A stretch of 64,000 bases of DNA from Ligustrum vulgare (GCA_963555705.1 OY743187.1:16134133-16198132), one strand, 5' to 3'. Shown: positions 1 to 10,720, counted from the stretch's first letter. Notes: generated by a model not told the origin, from the sequence alone. A program made the numbers and translations.

Positions 1-281
1 AATATTTATATTTTCCCGTCAAGCCTGCTATGACTCCGATTGTCGAGGGTCCTGGATCACATCAGTTATCATGCCCATAGAATTCATCAAGATATCGCTC
101 ACAACATGATCCATAAATATTTAACAAATTTGGATTACTAACACGCATGCCCTTAACATCTTCAAATTAAAATGAGTGGACATTTAGAAATGTTAGAAGC
201 GAAGTCCTTTTATCATCAAGATATTCCAATAAATTTCTCCCATGGACTTCCCCAACTAGCAATTTCTTAAGAGAGCAAATA
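1..281 (-). pseudogene. Gypsy pol fragment (spacer and integrase N-terminal region)
   Basis: Read on the minus strand, about 167-281 encodes a degraded match to the integrase zinc-finger entry region of Gypsy-1, with KLLVGEVHG corresponding to ELLVREAHS. About 65-166 encodes a degraded match to the spacer just before it, with FEDVKGMRVSNP corresponding to [12 protein letters not shown]. In Gypsy-1 the spacer precedes the zinc finger, so the order here is rearranged. The fragment is the continuation of the minus-strand element at 7210-10.7 kb, from which it was separated when Gypsy-1 inserted. The frame is open across the target site if Gypsy-1 and one target copy are removed. Stop codons follow both pieces, so it is non-functional. 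Confidence 0.6.
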
Positions 282-285
282 TGAT

Positions 286-579
286 GTGATCCAGACCACG
301 GATACAAGCCCGCACAAAGATCCGTTGAAGATCCGAGGAGGGCCGATGACTCGATTGCAGACAAAGAGGGCCAAGGAAGCAATGGACAAGTTAGTTCAAG
401 AAACAATGGCCAAAACAATGTTCGTGTCATCGAAAGAAGCAAGTTCCATGTTGGGACCGAGCCAAAACGACGAATGGATCAACCTCATTCAAGCTGTCGA
501 AGAAGATTGCCAAATTTCAAGAATTACGGCTGTAATTCATAATTCTCACGGCCGTAACCAACTTGCTGCTGAAAACTGA
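286..579 (+). other. LTR-resident copy of the pol C-terminal coding sequence
   Basis: An open frame of 97 codons inside the 5' LTR. It is nearly identical to the last codons of the pol frame, which ends in the 3' LTR at 6627. It starts within the conserved segment containing [11 protein letters not shown] and stops at the same TGA. It has no frame of its own upstream and exists because the pol stop codon lies inside the LTR. It is probably not translated from this copy. Confidence 0.8.
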
Positions 580-757
580 ATTTTTGAAGAAATTGGACTT
601 ACGGCCGTAACTAATATTTTTCACAGCCGTAACGCAGCATCGGATCAAAAACAGGAATTTCAGAATTAAGGCTTACGGCCGTAAAAGGAGTCTCACGGCC
701 GTAACGGTGAAACAGAATGAGTCTTACGGCCGTAAGGAAATTAGTCACTGCCGTAAA
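524..757. repeat. Cluster of about eight TTACGGCCGTAA-type palindromes in the 5' LTR
   Basis: The 12-bp perfect palindrome TTACGGCCGTAA and one-base variants (TCACGGCCGTAA, TCACAGCCGTAA, TTACGGCTGTAA) occur about eight times, spaced 20-50 bp apart, upstream of the TATA-like box. The same cluster lies at about 6572-6805 in the 3' LTR. Such arrays could be protein-binding sites or form cruciforms in the U3 region; function is inference. Some copies differ between the two LTRs at CpG positions. Confidence 0.85.
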
Positions 758-1163
758 TTCAAATACGCGTAATTTTAGGGTTTTAATTATTTCCTTATTT
801 TTTTGGTATTTGTTTCCTTGTTTAATTAGAACTCTTTAGTCGGGTTTTGACCCTATTTATAGGGATGTAATTTTCATTATTCATTACACAACTTTGATAT
901 TATAATTGAGAGGCTATTTTGCTTTCACAATCTTATTCTTAATTGAATAAAATCCGAACTTGCGAGTTATTCTTGGTTGTGCAAATCTCGGTGAGAATTA
1001 TTATTTCTTGTGATCAAGAGGTCAATATATCCCAGTGATTGTATTGGTTGCTTGGTTCAATTAATTTTAATTGGATCCATAAATCGTGGTTCTTGGCGTT
1101 CTTGGGTCGATTTCAATATTTTGTGGGTTGCGTAGCTACAATTGCTACGTAGTTTGTATCATT

Positions 1164-1175
1164 TGGTATCAGAGC
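1164..1175 (+). other. Primer binding site (tRNA-iMet) of Gypsy-1
   Basis: TGGTATCAGAGC lies 2 bp after the 5' LTR. It is the usual sequence complementary to the 3' end of plant initiator methionine tRNA, used to prime minus-strand DNA synthesis. Confidence 0.93.
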
Positions 1176-1735
1176 TTAGGCTCCAAAAATCAAGGTTATA
1201 TCTTTGTTTTGTTTTCTTGAGTCTTCTTTAATCTTGTTCTTCGTGTTCTTCCAGTTCTTGAGTCTTTAATCCAAAAAGTGTCACAAAAAAATTCAATAGT
1301 CGTTATTTCCTTCGTTTGTTATCCAAATTAAATTTCGTTTGTTTCATCTTTCTCGAAGTTGAATTTTCGAGAAATCTAAAAAAAAAAAAACGAAAATTCT
1401 CAGTCCAATTACAATAGCAGTTATTTGATTTCAAAGAAATATATTCTTGACTCAATCCTAGTTTCCATAAAAGTGTCAAGTTCTATATCGAGTCAAATTC
1501 CATTATCTAAAGGTCTTCTTTCAAGTTTTCCAAACAGTTCATAAAATTCTCACTCTTACTCAATTTGAATCATTCGGGCTTAAACTTGTTTGAGTTCGGT
1601 TCGTTCTTTGAAGCAATTGGGGTGAAAGTCATTGAGTGGAAAAAGGCAGAGAGGTGAGATCAATAGAGGGTAAAAGCCAAATTTGAGTGATACACGAGCG
1701 AAATACACGTGAGGCATATAATATTTAGTTTTAGG

Positions 1736-2515
1736 ATGTCTGAACAATCTGCTACTACAAAAAACAACGATCGAGCCAACATGACGGAAGAGATGGTACA
1801 ACGGTTTGAGCGGTTGTTTGGGGATGTGATAGGTAGGCTAGAAAGGCTTGAGCAATCTCGGGAAGTGCCTAATGCCCGCAGGCAAGGTGGGCAAGGTCGT
1901 AGAGTAGAGGGGGTCGATGAGAATGAAGAAGGTAGTGATTTTGACGATGGGGTAATTGTGGATAGAGTAATTAGGCATGGAAGAAGGCATAGAGATCTTG
2001 GTGGCGATAGGATGGATGGTAGTATGAGCAACATCAAAATGACAATTCCGTCATTCAAGGGTAGGAGTGATCCGGAAGCATACCTAGAATGGGAAAAGAA
2101 GATGGAATTAATTTTCAATTGCTACACTTATTCGGAAGAGAAAAAGGTTAAGGTAGCTGTACTTGAATTCTCCGATTATGCTATTACTTGGTGGGATCAA
2201 TTGGTGACTTCTAGGAGGAGGAATCGCGAGAGGTCCGTTAGTACTTGGGATGAGTTAAAAGCTATCATGAGAAAGAGGTTCGTTCCTAGTCATTACCATC
2301 GGGAGCTTCATCAAAAATTACAAAGTCTATACCAAGGATTAAAGAGTGTGGAGGATTATCATAAGGAGATGGAGATGTTGATGATTAGAGCCAATGTAGA
2401 AGAGGATAGGGAGGCTACGATGGCTCGATTTTTGAATGGGTTGAATAGGGATATAGCTAATGTGGTTGAACTGCAACATTATTTGGAGATGGAAGTATGT
2501 TGCATATGGCTATAA
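1736..2515 (+). pseudogene. Gypsy-1 gag, capsid part
   Basis: The ATG at 1736 begins MSEQSATT and is preferred over upstream non-ATG codons in the same frame. It encodes a coiled N-terminus (RFERLFGDVIGRLERLEQ), an acidic/basic linker, and a retrotransposon gag domain with the conserved IPSFKGRSDPEAYLEWEKK and WWDQL motifs, ending at the AQ-like helix (SVEDYHKEMEML). The frame is lost near 2495: the next part of gag (MLHMAIKVEKQIKKKG) continues in another frame, so a small indel has truncated this ORF. Capsid-like gag normally packages the element RNA. Confidence 0.85.
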
Positions 2516-2997
2516 AGGTGGAGAAGCAAATAAAGAAGAAGGGAACAGCAAGGTATCAATCTGGTTCTAATTCTTCTTGGAAGCCGAAGTGGGATAGTAA
2601 AGGAGATGGGACTGTTTCTAAAGGGAAGTTTGAAGCACCAAAAGGGAAGTTTGAGGCACCAAAAGGGAAGTAGGAACAAGCTAATAAATTCGTGCCTAAA
2701 GGGGAGACTCAACCATCTAGGAGTAGAGACATTCAATGCTTCAAATGTTTGGGGAGAGGACATGTGGCATCTCAATGTCCTAATAGGCGAGTGATACTTG
2801 TGCGGAAGGATGGAGCCATGGAGAGTGATAGTGAGGAAGAGGATTATAGCGATATTCTGGCGTTGGAGGAAGTATGTGATGATGATGATGTGTTATCCGG
2901 GGAGCATGGCGAGTTATTAGTGGCAAGGAGAGCTCTTAGTGCTCAAGTCAACACGGATGATTTGGAACAACAACGGGAGAACATATTCCATACATGA
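2496..2997 (+). pseudogene. Gypsy-1 gag C-terminus with zinc knuckle
   Basis: After the frameshift near 2495, gag continues through a lysine-rich stretch with three tandem GKFEAPK-type repeats (about 2620-2670) and an in-frame TAG at 2671. A CCHC zinc knuckle follows (CFKCLGRGHVASQC), then an acidic region. A TGA at 2995 replaces what is probably an arginine codon (CGA to TGA, a typical methyl-CpG deamination) just before the protease. All pieces are in the frame of the downstream pol sequence. Confidence 0.8.
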
Positions 2998-4134
2998 TGT
3001 CGCATTAATAACAAGGTATGTAGTATGATTATTGATGGTGGTAGTTGCACTAACGTCGCTAGTACTATACTTGTTGAAAAATTAGGATTACCTTTGTTAA
3101 AACATCCTAAACCTTATAGGCTTCAATGGTTAAATGATAGTGGAGAAATTAAGGTGAATAGGAGGGTGTTGGTGAGTTTTTCTATTGGTAGCTATGTGGA
3201 TGATGTTATGTGTGATGTGGTTCCTATGCATGCCAGACACATTTTGTTGGGTAGACCTTGGCAATATGATAGGAAGGTAACGCATGATGGGTATAAAAAT
3301 AGGTATAGCTTTACCAAAGGGGGAAAGACCATTACACTTGCACCATTGACACCGTCACAAGTGTATGAAGATCAAATAAAATTGAAAAATGATGAAGAAA
3401 AAAGAGTGAAGGAAAATGAGAGAAAGAGAGTTGAGGCCACGACCTCAGAAAAGGGAGAGGAAAAGAGAGTTGGAGTCACGACTCCAGAAAAAGGAGAGGC
3501 GAGAGAAAAAAGGAGTGTTGGGGTACATACCTCAGAAAAAGGAGAGGGAGCGAAGAGTGCCAGAAAAGAAAGAAAAATGAGTTTCTACGCAAAAAAGAGT
3601 GAAATCAAAAAGGCATTCATGGAAGAACGGCCAATGGTTCTTCTGCTATACAAGGAATCATTCCTTGCATTTGATGAAACTAACAAATCCCTCCCTAGTT
3701 TGGCTATTTCTTTATTGCAGGAATTTGACGATATATTTCCCGATGACATACCTAGTGGGTTACCACCCATTCGAGGTATTGAACATCAAATTGATTTTGT
3801 ACCTGGAGCAGTCATTCCGAACCGCCCCGCTTATCGAAGTAACCCCGAGGAGACGAAGGAGCTCCAAAGGCAAGTGGAGGATTTTATGAGCAAAGGGTAT
3901 ATAAGGGAAAGTATGAGTCCATGTGCCGTACCCGTGTTACTTGTGCCCAAAAAGGACGGGACTTGGAGAATGTGTGTCGATTGTAGGGCCATCAACAACA
4001 TAACGGTAAAGTATCGTCATCCTATTCCTAGGTTAGATGATATGTTGGATGAATTGTATGGCTCTAGCATATTTAGTAAAATTGACCTCAAGAGTGGTTA
4101 TCATCAAATTCGAATGAAAGAAGGAGATGAGTGA
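2998..4134 (+). pseudogene. Gypsy-1 protease and start of reverse transcriptase
   Basis: Retropepsin-like segment with the active-site motif MIIDGGSCTNVAS, followed by the second retropepsin motif region (HILLGRPWQYD). A charged linker holds three repeats of TxEKGE, and then the reverse transcriptase begins, with VPVLLVPKKDGTWRMCVDCR and FSKIDLKSGYHQIRM. It ends at a TGA (4132-4134) where homologous proteins have tryptophan (DEWKTAF), so it is a TGG to TGA nonsense change. The reading frame is otherwise continuous with the next segment. Confidence 0.85.
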
Positions 4135-6627
4135 AAAACTGCTTTTAAAACTAAGTATGGCCTGTATGAATGGTTAGTAATGCCTTTTGGACTTACTAAT
4201 GCACCTAGCACATTTATACGTTTAATGAATCATGTTTTACGTGCATTTATAGGTAAATTCGTTGTAGTTTACTTCGATGATATCTTGATATATAGTAAAA
4301 CTTTGAATGAGCATGTGGAGCATGTTAGGTGTGTGCTTGTGGTTTTAAGACAAGAGCAACTTTTTGCTAATTTTAAAAAGTTTGATTTTTGCATGGAAAA
4401 AGTTGTGTTTCTTGGCTATGTGGTTAGTGCTAAAGGAATAGAAGTAGATGAAGAAAAAATCAAAGCTATTAAAGAATGGCCAACACCTAAAAGAATAACT
4501 CAGATTAGGAGTTTTCATGGCTTGGCTAGTTTTTATAGGGGCTTTGTTAAAAATTTTAGCACGATTTTCGCACCACTCACAGAAATTGTCAAAAAAAGTG
4601 TAGGTTTTAAATGGGGGGTAGAACATGAACATGCATTTGAAACAATCAAAAATATGTTGTGTAAAGCACCGGTTTTATCACTTCCTAACTTTGACAAGGC
4701 TTTTGAGATTGAATGTGATGCCTCAGGGCTAGGCATTGGAGCTGTTTTAATGCAGGATCAAAGGCCAATCGCCTATTTTAGTGAAAAACTAAAAGGGACT
4801 GCACTTAATTACCCCACATATGACAAGGAGTTATACTCACTTGTGCGCGCTTTGGAGACATGGAAACATTACTTGTGGCCATGGGAGTTCGTGATACACA
4901 CTGATCATGAATCCTTGAAGCATTTGAGGGGTCAAGCTAAGCTGAGTAGGAGACATGCAAGGTGGGTAGAATTCATCGAAACATTTCCCTATGTCATCCG
5001 ATACAAACAAGGTAAGGAAAATGTGGTGGCAGATGCATTGTCTCGGAAGTATGTTCTTTTAAATTCTTTAAATTCTAAATTACTTGGATTTGAATACATT
5101 AAGGACATGTATGTTAGTGATCCGGACTTTTCTAGTATTTATGATTCATGTGGTAAAGGGGCTGTGGATAAATTCTGTAAACATGATGATTATTTATTCC
5201 GAGAAAATAAATTGTGTGTCCCTAGGTGTTCAATGAGGGAGTTACTTGTGAGAGAGGCCCATAGTGGAGGTCTAATGGGTCATTTTGGAATTAAAAAGAC
5301 CATCGAAATCCTAAGTGAACATTTCTATTGGCCTAAGATGAAAATTGATGTGGTTCGGGTTTGTAGTAGATGCATTACTTGCAAGAAGGCAAAATCTAGG
5401 ATTAAACCTCATGGATTATATATGCCTTTACCCGTACCTAGTGAACCCTGGGTCGATATCTCTATGGATTTTGTTTTGGGACTACCTAGGACTAAGAAGG
5501 GAAGAGATTCAATTTTTGTGGTAGTAGATCGCTTTAGTAAAATGGCACATTTCATACCATGCCACAAAACTGATGATGCTACTAACATAGCTGAAATTTT
5601 CTTTCGGGAAGTCGTACGCTTACATGGGGTTCCTAAAAGTATTGTCTCGGATAGGGATGTTAAATTCCTTAGTCATTTTTGGAGGGTCTTGTGGAACAAA
5701 TTAGGTACAAAACTACTTTTCTCTACAACTTGTCACCCACAGACCGATGGACAAACCGAGGTAGTAAATAGGACAATGATTCAGTTGTTGTGCACGATAA
5801 TCAATAAAAATCTGAAAAATTGGGAAGAGTACTTACCATTTATTGAATTTGGATATAATAGGGCTATACATTCTACTACTTCTTGTTCACCATTTGAAAT
5901 TGTTTATGGTTTTAATCCGCTAACACCATTGCATTTAATTCCTTTACGTGTGAATGAACGTAGTAGTTTAGATGGAAAGAAAAAGGCTGAGATGGTTAAA
6001 GCACTCCACGACAAGGTGAGGTTGGCGATTGAAAAGAAAAATGAACATTATGCTTCGCAGGCTAACAAAGGAAGAAAGGGCATCATATTTGAACCCGGTG
6101 ATTGGGTTTGGGTACATTTGAGAAAGGAGCGGTTTCCAGAACAACGCAAGTCAAAGTTACAACCGCGAGGAGATGGTCCATTCCAAGTGATTGAAAGGAT
6201 CAACAACAATGCCTATAAATTAGATCTTCCTGGTGAGTATAATGTTTTGGCTTCATTTAATGTTTCTGATCTATCTCCGTTTGATGCAGGTACAGATTCG
6301 AGGTCGAATCCTTTCGAAGAGGGAGGGGATGATATGATCCAGACCACAGATACAAGCCCGCACAAAGATCCGTTGAAGATCCGAGGAGGGCCGATGACTC
6401 GATTGCAGACAAAGAGGTCCAAGGAAGCAATGGACAAGTTAGTTCAAGAAACAATGGCCAAAACAATGTTCGTGTCATCGAAAGAAGCAAGTTCCATGTT
6501 GGGACCGAGCCAAAACGACGAATGGATCAACCTCATTCAAGCCGTCGAAGAAGATTGCCAAATTTCAAGAATTACAGCCGTAATTCATAATTCTCACGGT
6601 CGTAACCAACTTGCCGCTGAAAACTGA
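4135..6627 (+). pseudogene. Gypsy-1 reverse transcriptase, RNase H, integrase
   Basis: An 815-codon open stretch (from 4180), cut off from its start only by the stop at 4132. It contains the RT active site [12 protein letters not shown], the RT connection, RNase H ([35 protein letters not shown]), and the integrase HHCC zinc finger ([10 protein letters not shown] and [11 protein letters not shown]). The catalytic triad D, D, E is visible in [15 protein letters not shown] and GQTEVVNR. The C-terminal [21 protein letters not shown] module precedes the part encoded in the 3' LTR from 6330. All catalytic acidic residues checked are present. Confidence 0.9.
6317..6329 (+). other. Polypurine tract of Gypsy-1
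   Basis: Purine run GAAGAGGGAGGGGA directly before the 3' LTR, the expected plus-strand DNA primer. It lies inside the pol reading frame, where it encodes part of a glutamate/glycine-rich stretch. Confidence 0.85.
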
Positions 6628-7209
6628 ATTTTTGAAGAAATTGGACTTACGGCCGTAACTAATATTTTTCACGGCCGTAACGCACCCTCGGATCAAAAAC
6701 AGGAATTTCAGAATTAAGGCTTACGGCCGTAAAAGGAGTCTCACGGCCGTAACGGTGAAACAGAATGAGTCTTACGGCCGTAAGGAAATTAGTCACAGCC
6801 GTAAATTCAAATACGCGTGATTTTAGGGTTTTAATTATTTCCTTATTTTTTTGGTATTTGTTTCCTTGTTTAATTAGAACTCTTTAGTCGGGTTTTGACC
6901 CTATTTATAGGGATATAATTTTCATTATTTATTACACAACTTTGATATTATAATTGAGAGGCTATTTTGCTTTCACAATCTTATTCTTCATTGAATAAAA
7001 TCCGAACTTGCGAGTTATTCTTGTTTGTTCAAATCTCAGTGAGAATTATTATTGCTTGTGATCAAGAGGTCAATATATCCCAGTGATTGTATTGGTTGCT
7101 TGGTTCAATTAATTTTAATTGGATCCATAAATCGTGGTTCTTGGCGTTCTTGGGTCGATTTCAATATTTTGTGGGTTGCGTAGCTATAATTGCTACGTAG
7201 TTTGCATCA
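6330..7209 (+). repeat. 3' LTR of Gypsy-1
   Basis: 880 bp, same ends as the 5' LTR. It carries the last 95 or so codons of pol with the stop at 6625-6627, the palindrome cluster (6572-6805), and the TATA-like box (6902-6909). It is followed by the target duplication AAATA at 7210-7214. Confidence 0.93.
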
Positions 7210-7214
7210 AAATA

Positions 7215-8359
7215 TGCACGTCAAGCATATTTTCACAAAATAAGGATTTAACATGCTCATTAAATGTACTATATGCAACATTTTCACACAAGGATTTGGT
7301 ACTTATGCAATTGGGTACATGCAAAAAGTTGCATTTACAAATTAAGCACTCATCATGACAATGATCCTTACCACATGTTACATTTTCACAAGTCCACAAC
7401 ACACTTGTCAAATCTACATCAAGATCATACAACCCTCTAATGTATTCAAAACACAATAACCTTGCATTCAAAGAAATGTTAGGAGCATACCTCCTCGATG
7501 TTGCATTGGTTATTCCATTTTCTTTACCTCGGTTGTACTCGTTGTTGTAGGAAAATGTTTCCATGAATTTCTTCCACACGGCATGCCTTTGGAGCTCCTT
7601 GTTGCTTTGATAAGTATGCTTAATGATCCCCTGCAACAAAGAAGTAACCAAGCTAGGGAGCAAAGTGTTAGAATATTCAAGAGTAAAGAACATTTTGGGG
7701 TGATCTTTTCTCTCAATTTTCTTGGTGGCACTCATCACTCCCTTACCTTTTTCAGAGGTAGGAACCTCAACTCTCAGTTCTTCTCTCGCCTCTCCTTTTT
7801 CTGGAGTCGTGGCTCCAACTCTCAATTTCTCACCTTTTTCTAGGGTCGAGGCCCCAACTCTCATGCTCTCATTTTTGCTTTCTTCAATTTTCTCAATTGA
7901 ATTCTCTTTTATTTTCCTATTCCCCCTTTCTTCTTCTTCTTTTTCTTTCTCCTTCTCTTTTTCTTCCTCTAATTCCTTCTTGAGCTTCATTTGGTCTTTG
8001 CATACTTCTTCTGCACTCAAAGATAGGATCACAACCTTTTTTTCATTCATTTTGAAGCTACACCGATTCCTCCTCCTATCAAGATTTACATTTCGCTCAC
8101 ATTGCCAAGGTCTCCCCAAAATTATGTGAGTAGTGTGTAAGGGAACCACATCACATAATATTTGATCACTATAAGTACCAATGTGAAAAGTAAGAAGAAC
8201 TTGTTCACTTACCCTCACCTCCCCATAGTCATTCAACCTTTGCAATACATAAGGATTAGGATGATTCATAACCGATAACCCCAATTTCTCCACCCTACTA
8301 GCACTCACCAAATTAGTGCCAATCTCCCCATCTTTCATGAGACTACATGGTTTATCACT
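7215..8359 (-). pseudogene. Older Gypsy element: protease joined to spacer, RT deleted
   Basis: A long open frame on the minus strand that resembles Gypsy-1 but is internally deleted. It begins in the protease (EIGTNLVSASRVEKLGL, HIILGRPWQCE, where the catalytic DGG is altered to DGEIG). It keeps the three EKGE linker repeats, then jumps from the start of RT to a site after RNase H (KFMETFSYNNEYNRGKEN, ATSRRYAPN matching ALSRKYVLL) and runs into the integrase N-terminal spacer. The whole RT and RNase H core, over 1 kb, is missing, yet the frame stays open up to the Gypsy-1 insertion site at 7210. It is a defective derivative related to Gypsy-1. Confidence 0.8.
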
Positions 8360-8361
8360 CA

Positions 8362-9015
8362 CTAGGCATCTAGTGTAGAAATTATATTCTCCATGTGACC
8401 ATGTGTTTCCCTCTCATTATCATGGGCCAAAGATGTTTGTGGACTAGCAATTCTCTCCTTCACTACTTCTCTACTTCCACTACCGTTCCTCCTATGGAAT
8501 GATGAAGTCTTCATTTGCTTAATATTAACCTTCTCTTCCATCTCATCTCCACTCCTATCTACCCACTCTCTTCTTCTTCTATCCCTTCCCCAATCTTCTT
8601 CAACTTCTCCTTCATTATCATCCCTCCTATGGAATGATGGACTCTTTATTTTTGTTATATCAATATTATCATCAATTTCATCTCCACTCCTATCTACCCA
8701 TTCTCCTCTTTTCCTATACATGCCCCCATTTTTTTTACTATCCCTTTCATCATCCCAAACATCCATTCTGATTTTCCTATTCAAACTCCCATTTTGTTTT
8801 CTAACTCCATCCCTATACACTATGTCCCCAAGATTATCCCTCATCCTTCTTCTACTACACATCATTTCTTCACCTCCCTTATTTGATGTACTCTCCCCTC
8901 TTGTTCCTAAATTTTCCAACTCACCCCCACTTTTCTCCATTTGTCTAGCCATGGTGGTCGAAAGATTTTCCAACAAGTACTTCAAATCTTGAGTTTGAGA
9001 ATTGAAAATGGACAT
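8362..9015 (-). pseudogene. Older Gypsy element: gag-like ORF lacking the capsid core
   Basis: The ATG at 9015 begins MSIFNSQTQD. The protein is basic/acidic and low in hydrophobic residues, and carries a duplicated block of about 55 residues (EWVDRSGDE ... SPSFHRR, seen twice) that recalls the IPSFKGR segment of Gypsy-1 gag. The capsid domain proper and the zinc knuckle are not recognisable. It ends just upstream of, and in a different frame from, the protease ORF. Likely the gag remnant of a non-autonomous element. Confidence 0.6.
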
Positions 9016-9289
9016 GGTGTGCAAGTGTGAAAGTGTTCTCACAAGAAAATATTTCTCTCGTGTTTCACTCAAATTTGACTTTTACCCTCTATTGAACTCA
9101 CCACTCTTTCCTTTTTCCACTCAAAAACTCCTTTCTCAAGTTCTCCAAGGAAGGTAATCAACTAAACCACAAAGTATAATTCTTGTGAAGTTAAGAAATA
9201 AGAAGGAAGAAGGAATTTATAACAAGTAGGTACAATAGCAAGTGGAATTTATGTGCTTGCTAAACTCAAAAGGAACAATATTTGTGTGG

Positions 9290-9800
9290 GATAAGATGCT
9301 AGGAACACAATTTCAACAATGGGATTGAATAACCACAAGTATTAGACAAGGCATAGATGTAGAGGAAATAAGCACAAGAGTGTAATTTTTCAATGAGGCA
9401 ATTTAGCAAACACTTTGTACTCAATATTGAAGTGGCCTTGAATGTGGATAATGTGGTTATATGAAAACCCCCAACAACTCAAATATGGCAAGGAATGAAT
9501 GATCAATATTATCCAATGTATGGAGCAAGTGATATATGGGATATAATGTTGATAACTCAATCTCAATAATGGAATTGGATAGCCCCAAGTAATTAACAAG
9601 TTATGGGCATTGAATAACAAAGCATTAATGGAGTATTTTTCATAGGGACAATTTATCAAACACTTTGAATACGCAATTTGGAAATTGTATGTTTTGTAGT
9701 GAATGAATATGGAATTCCCCCAATAAACTCACAATCAATATACCCAATACATGGAATCAACAATACACATGGGCATATAAATTTCCCCCAATTTTTCTCA
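9290..9800 (-). repeat. Diverged tandem duplication of about 250 bp in the leader
   Basis: Two imperfect copies, about 9295-9540 and 9545-9790, share blocks such as CAATTTAGCAAACACTTTG/CAATTTATCAAACACTTTG and AATGGGATTGAATA/AATGGAATTGGATA in the same order. They lie between the primer site and the gag-like ORF of the minus-strand Gypsy element. No coding is evident. A T-run (9811-9830) follows. Confidence 0.7.
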
Positions 9801-9878
9801 ATTTTCGGATTTTTTTTTTTTTTTTTTTTTGTATAACAACAACAAGAAAGTAAAGATAGGTTTACCAAATTAGAGCAA

Positions 9879-9890
9879 GCTATGATACCA
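9879..9890 (-). other. Primer binding site of the older Gypsy element
   Basis: The minus strand reads TGGTATCATAGC, one base off the tRNA-iMet-complementary sequence, 2 bp after an LTR end CGCATCA. This is the same geometry as in Gypsy-1. Confidence 0.8.
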
Positions 9891-9892
9891 AA

Positions 9893-10720
9893 TGATGCGA
9901 ACCCCTTCGGTATATTGACCGAAAATTTCCACAACAATTTTAATACCAACCCAAGAAAGCTAAAGTGGTAAAATAAGCGATAAACACCTTAACCCAAGTT
10001 TAAATCTAACCCAAAATTCAAGGATTAACAAACCCTAGCCCAATGGGTATCAATCAAACAAATTCCAAGGTGGCGAAAATCAACAACAAACACAAGAATA
10101 ATAATACCCTAGATTTAGTTGAAGAAATTCCAAGGATAATACAAGAATAAAGGAGGTTAACCTTACCTCAAGGAGTCTCTCTTCAGACCAAGCTCAAATG
10201 AACAACCAAGTTAATGTTTAAAAATGACAAGAAATGTGTATAAAATGTACAAAATGGGAAAAATGTGTAATTTCAGAAATTGCAACAAAAACCCCGTTTT
10301 TGTGAAACGGAGTGTTTCGGTCGACAGAAATTATTTTGGTCGATAACATGGTCGACCGAAATGGGACTTTTGATCGACCAAGCCTCATCCGAACGCGACT
10401 GAGGCTGCCTTCAAAAAATCTCTGCAGACTTTCAGTCATCCGGAATGACTTTCGATCGACCGAAATTGGCTGAGTCCAATTTCTTCTTCTTTTTGGCTCC
10501 AAATTTATTCTCGGCTTGCTTTTCTTGACATTAATTACTTTTTTAGCATCGAATCTTGAACCTCCTTGGCATCGGATCTCGTCATGGGTCCCACAGGCTT
10601 GCGCATCGAGGTTGCATGCCGTAAAAGGTGTTGGCAAGACTATTTACGGTGTACATTTTAGCAGGCCGTAAAATGTATTGGTAAGACAATTTACAGCGTG
10701 CATTAAATGAAGCATAATAA
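9893..10720 (-). repeat. 5' LTR of the older Gypsy element (outer end approximate)
   Basis: The inner end at 9893 is set by the CA next to the primer site. The outer end is not resolved and lies between about 10.6 and 10.8 kb. The LTR holds several palindromic GGTCGACC/ATCGACC motifs at 10317-10465, in the position where Gypsy-1 has its ACGGCCGT palindromes. CCGTAAA motifs occur at 10618-10690. A matching 3' LTR is not in the window. Confidence 0.6.

Larger units (their letters stand above)
282..1161 (+). repeat. 5' LTR of Gypsy-1
   Basis: An 880-bp LTR from TG at 282 to CA at 1161, colinear with 6330-7209. The first 300 bp are a copy of the end of the pol reading frame. Then comes a cluster of palindromic TTACGGCCGTAA motifs (524-757), then a TATA-like TATTTATA at about 854-861, which puts transcription start in the last third. 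The primer site begins 2 bp after the LTR. Confidence 0.93.
282..7209 (+). mobile_element. Gypsy-1: complete Ty3/Gypsy LTR retrotransposon, CRM-like
   Basis: A 6928-bp element with two 880-bp LTRs that both start TGAT and end ATCA, flanked by a 5-bp target duplication AAATA (277-281 and 7210-7214). The order is 5' LTR, tRNA-iMet primer site, gag, protease, reverse transcriptase, RNase H, integrase, polypurine tract, 3' LTR, which is the Ty3/Gypsy order. The pol frame runs about 95 codons into the 3' LTR, as described for plant CRM chromoviruses, and the integrase C-terminal part resembles that lineage; the lineage call is inference. By eye the LTRs differ at roughly 22 of 880 positions, so the insertion is not very recent. 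One frameshift and three in-frame stops make it non-autonomous. It inserted into an older, related minus-strand Gypsy element. Confidence 0.93.

Noticed and set aside
6213..6490. Antisense ORFs in the Gypsy LTRs
   Set aside because: They are shadows of the conserved pol C-terminal coding sequence on the other strand and show no motif of their own.
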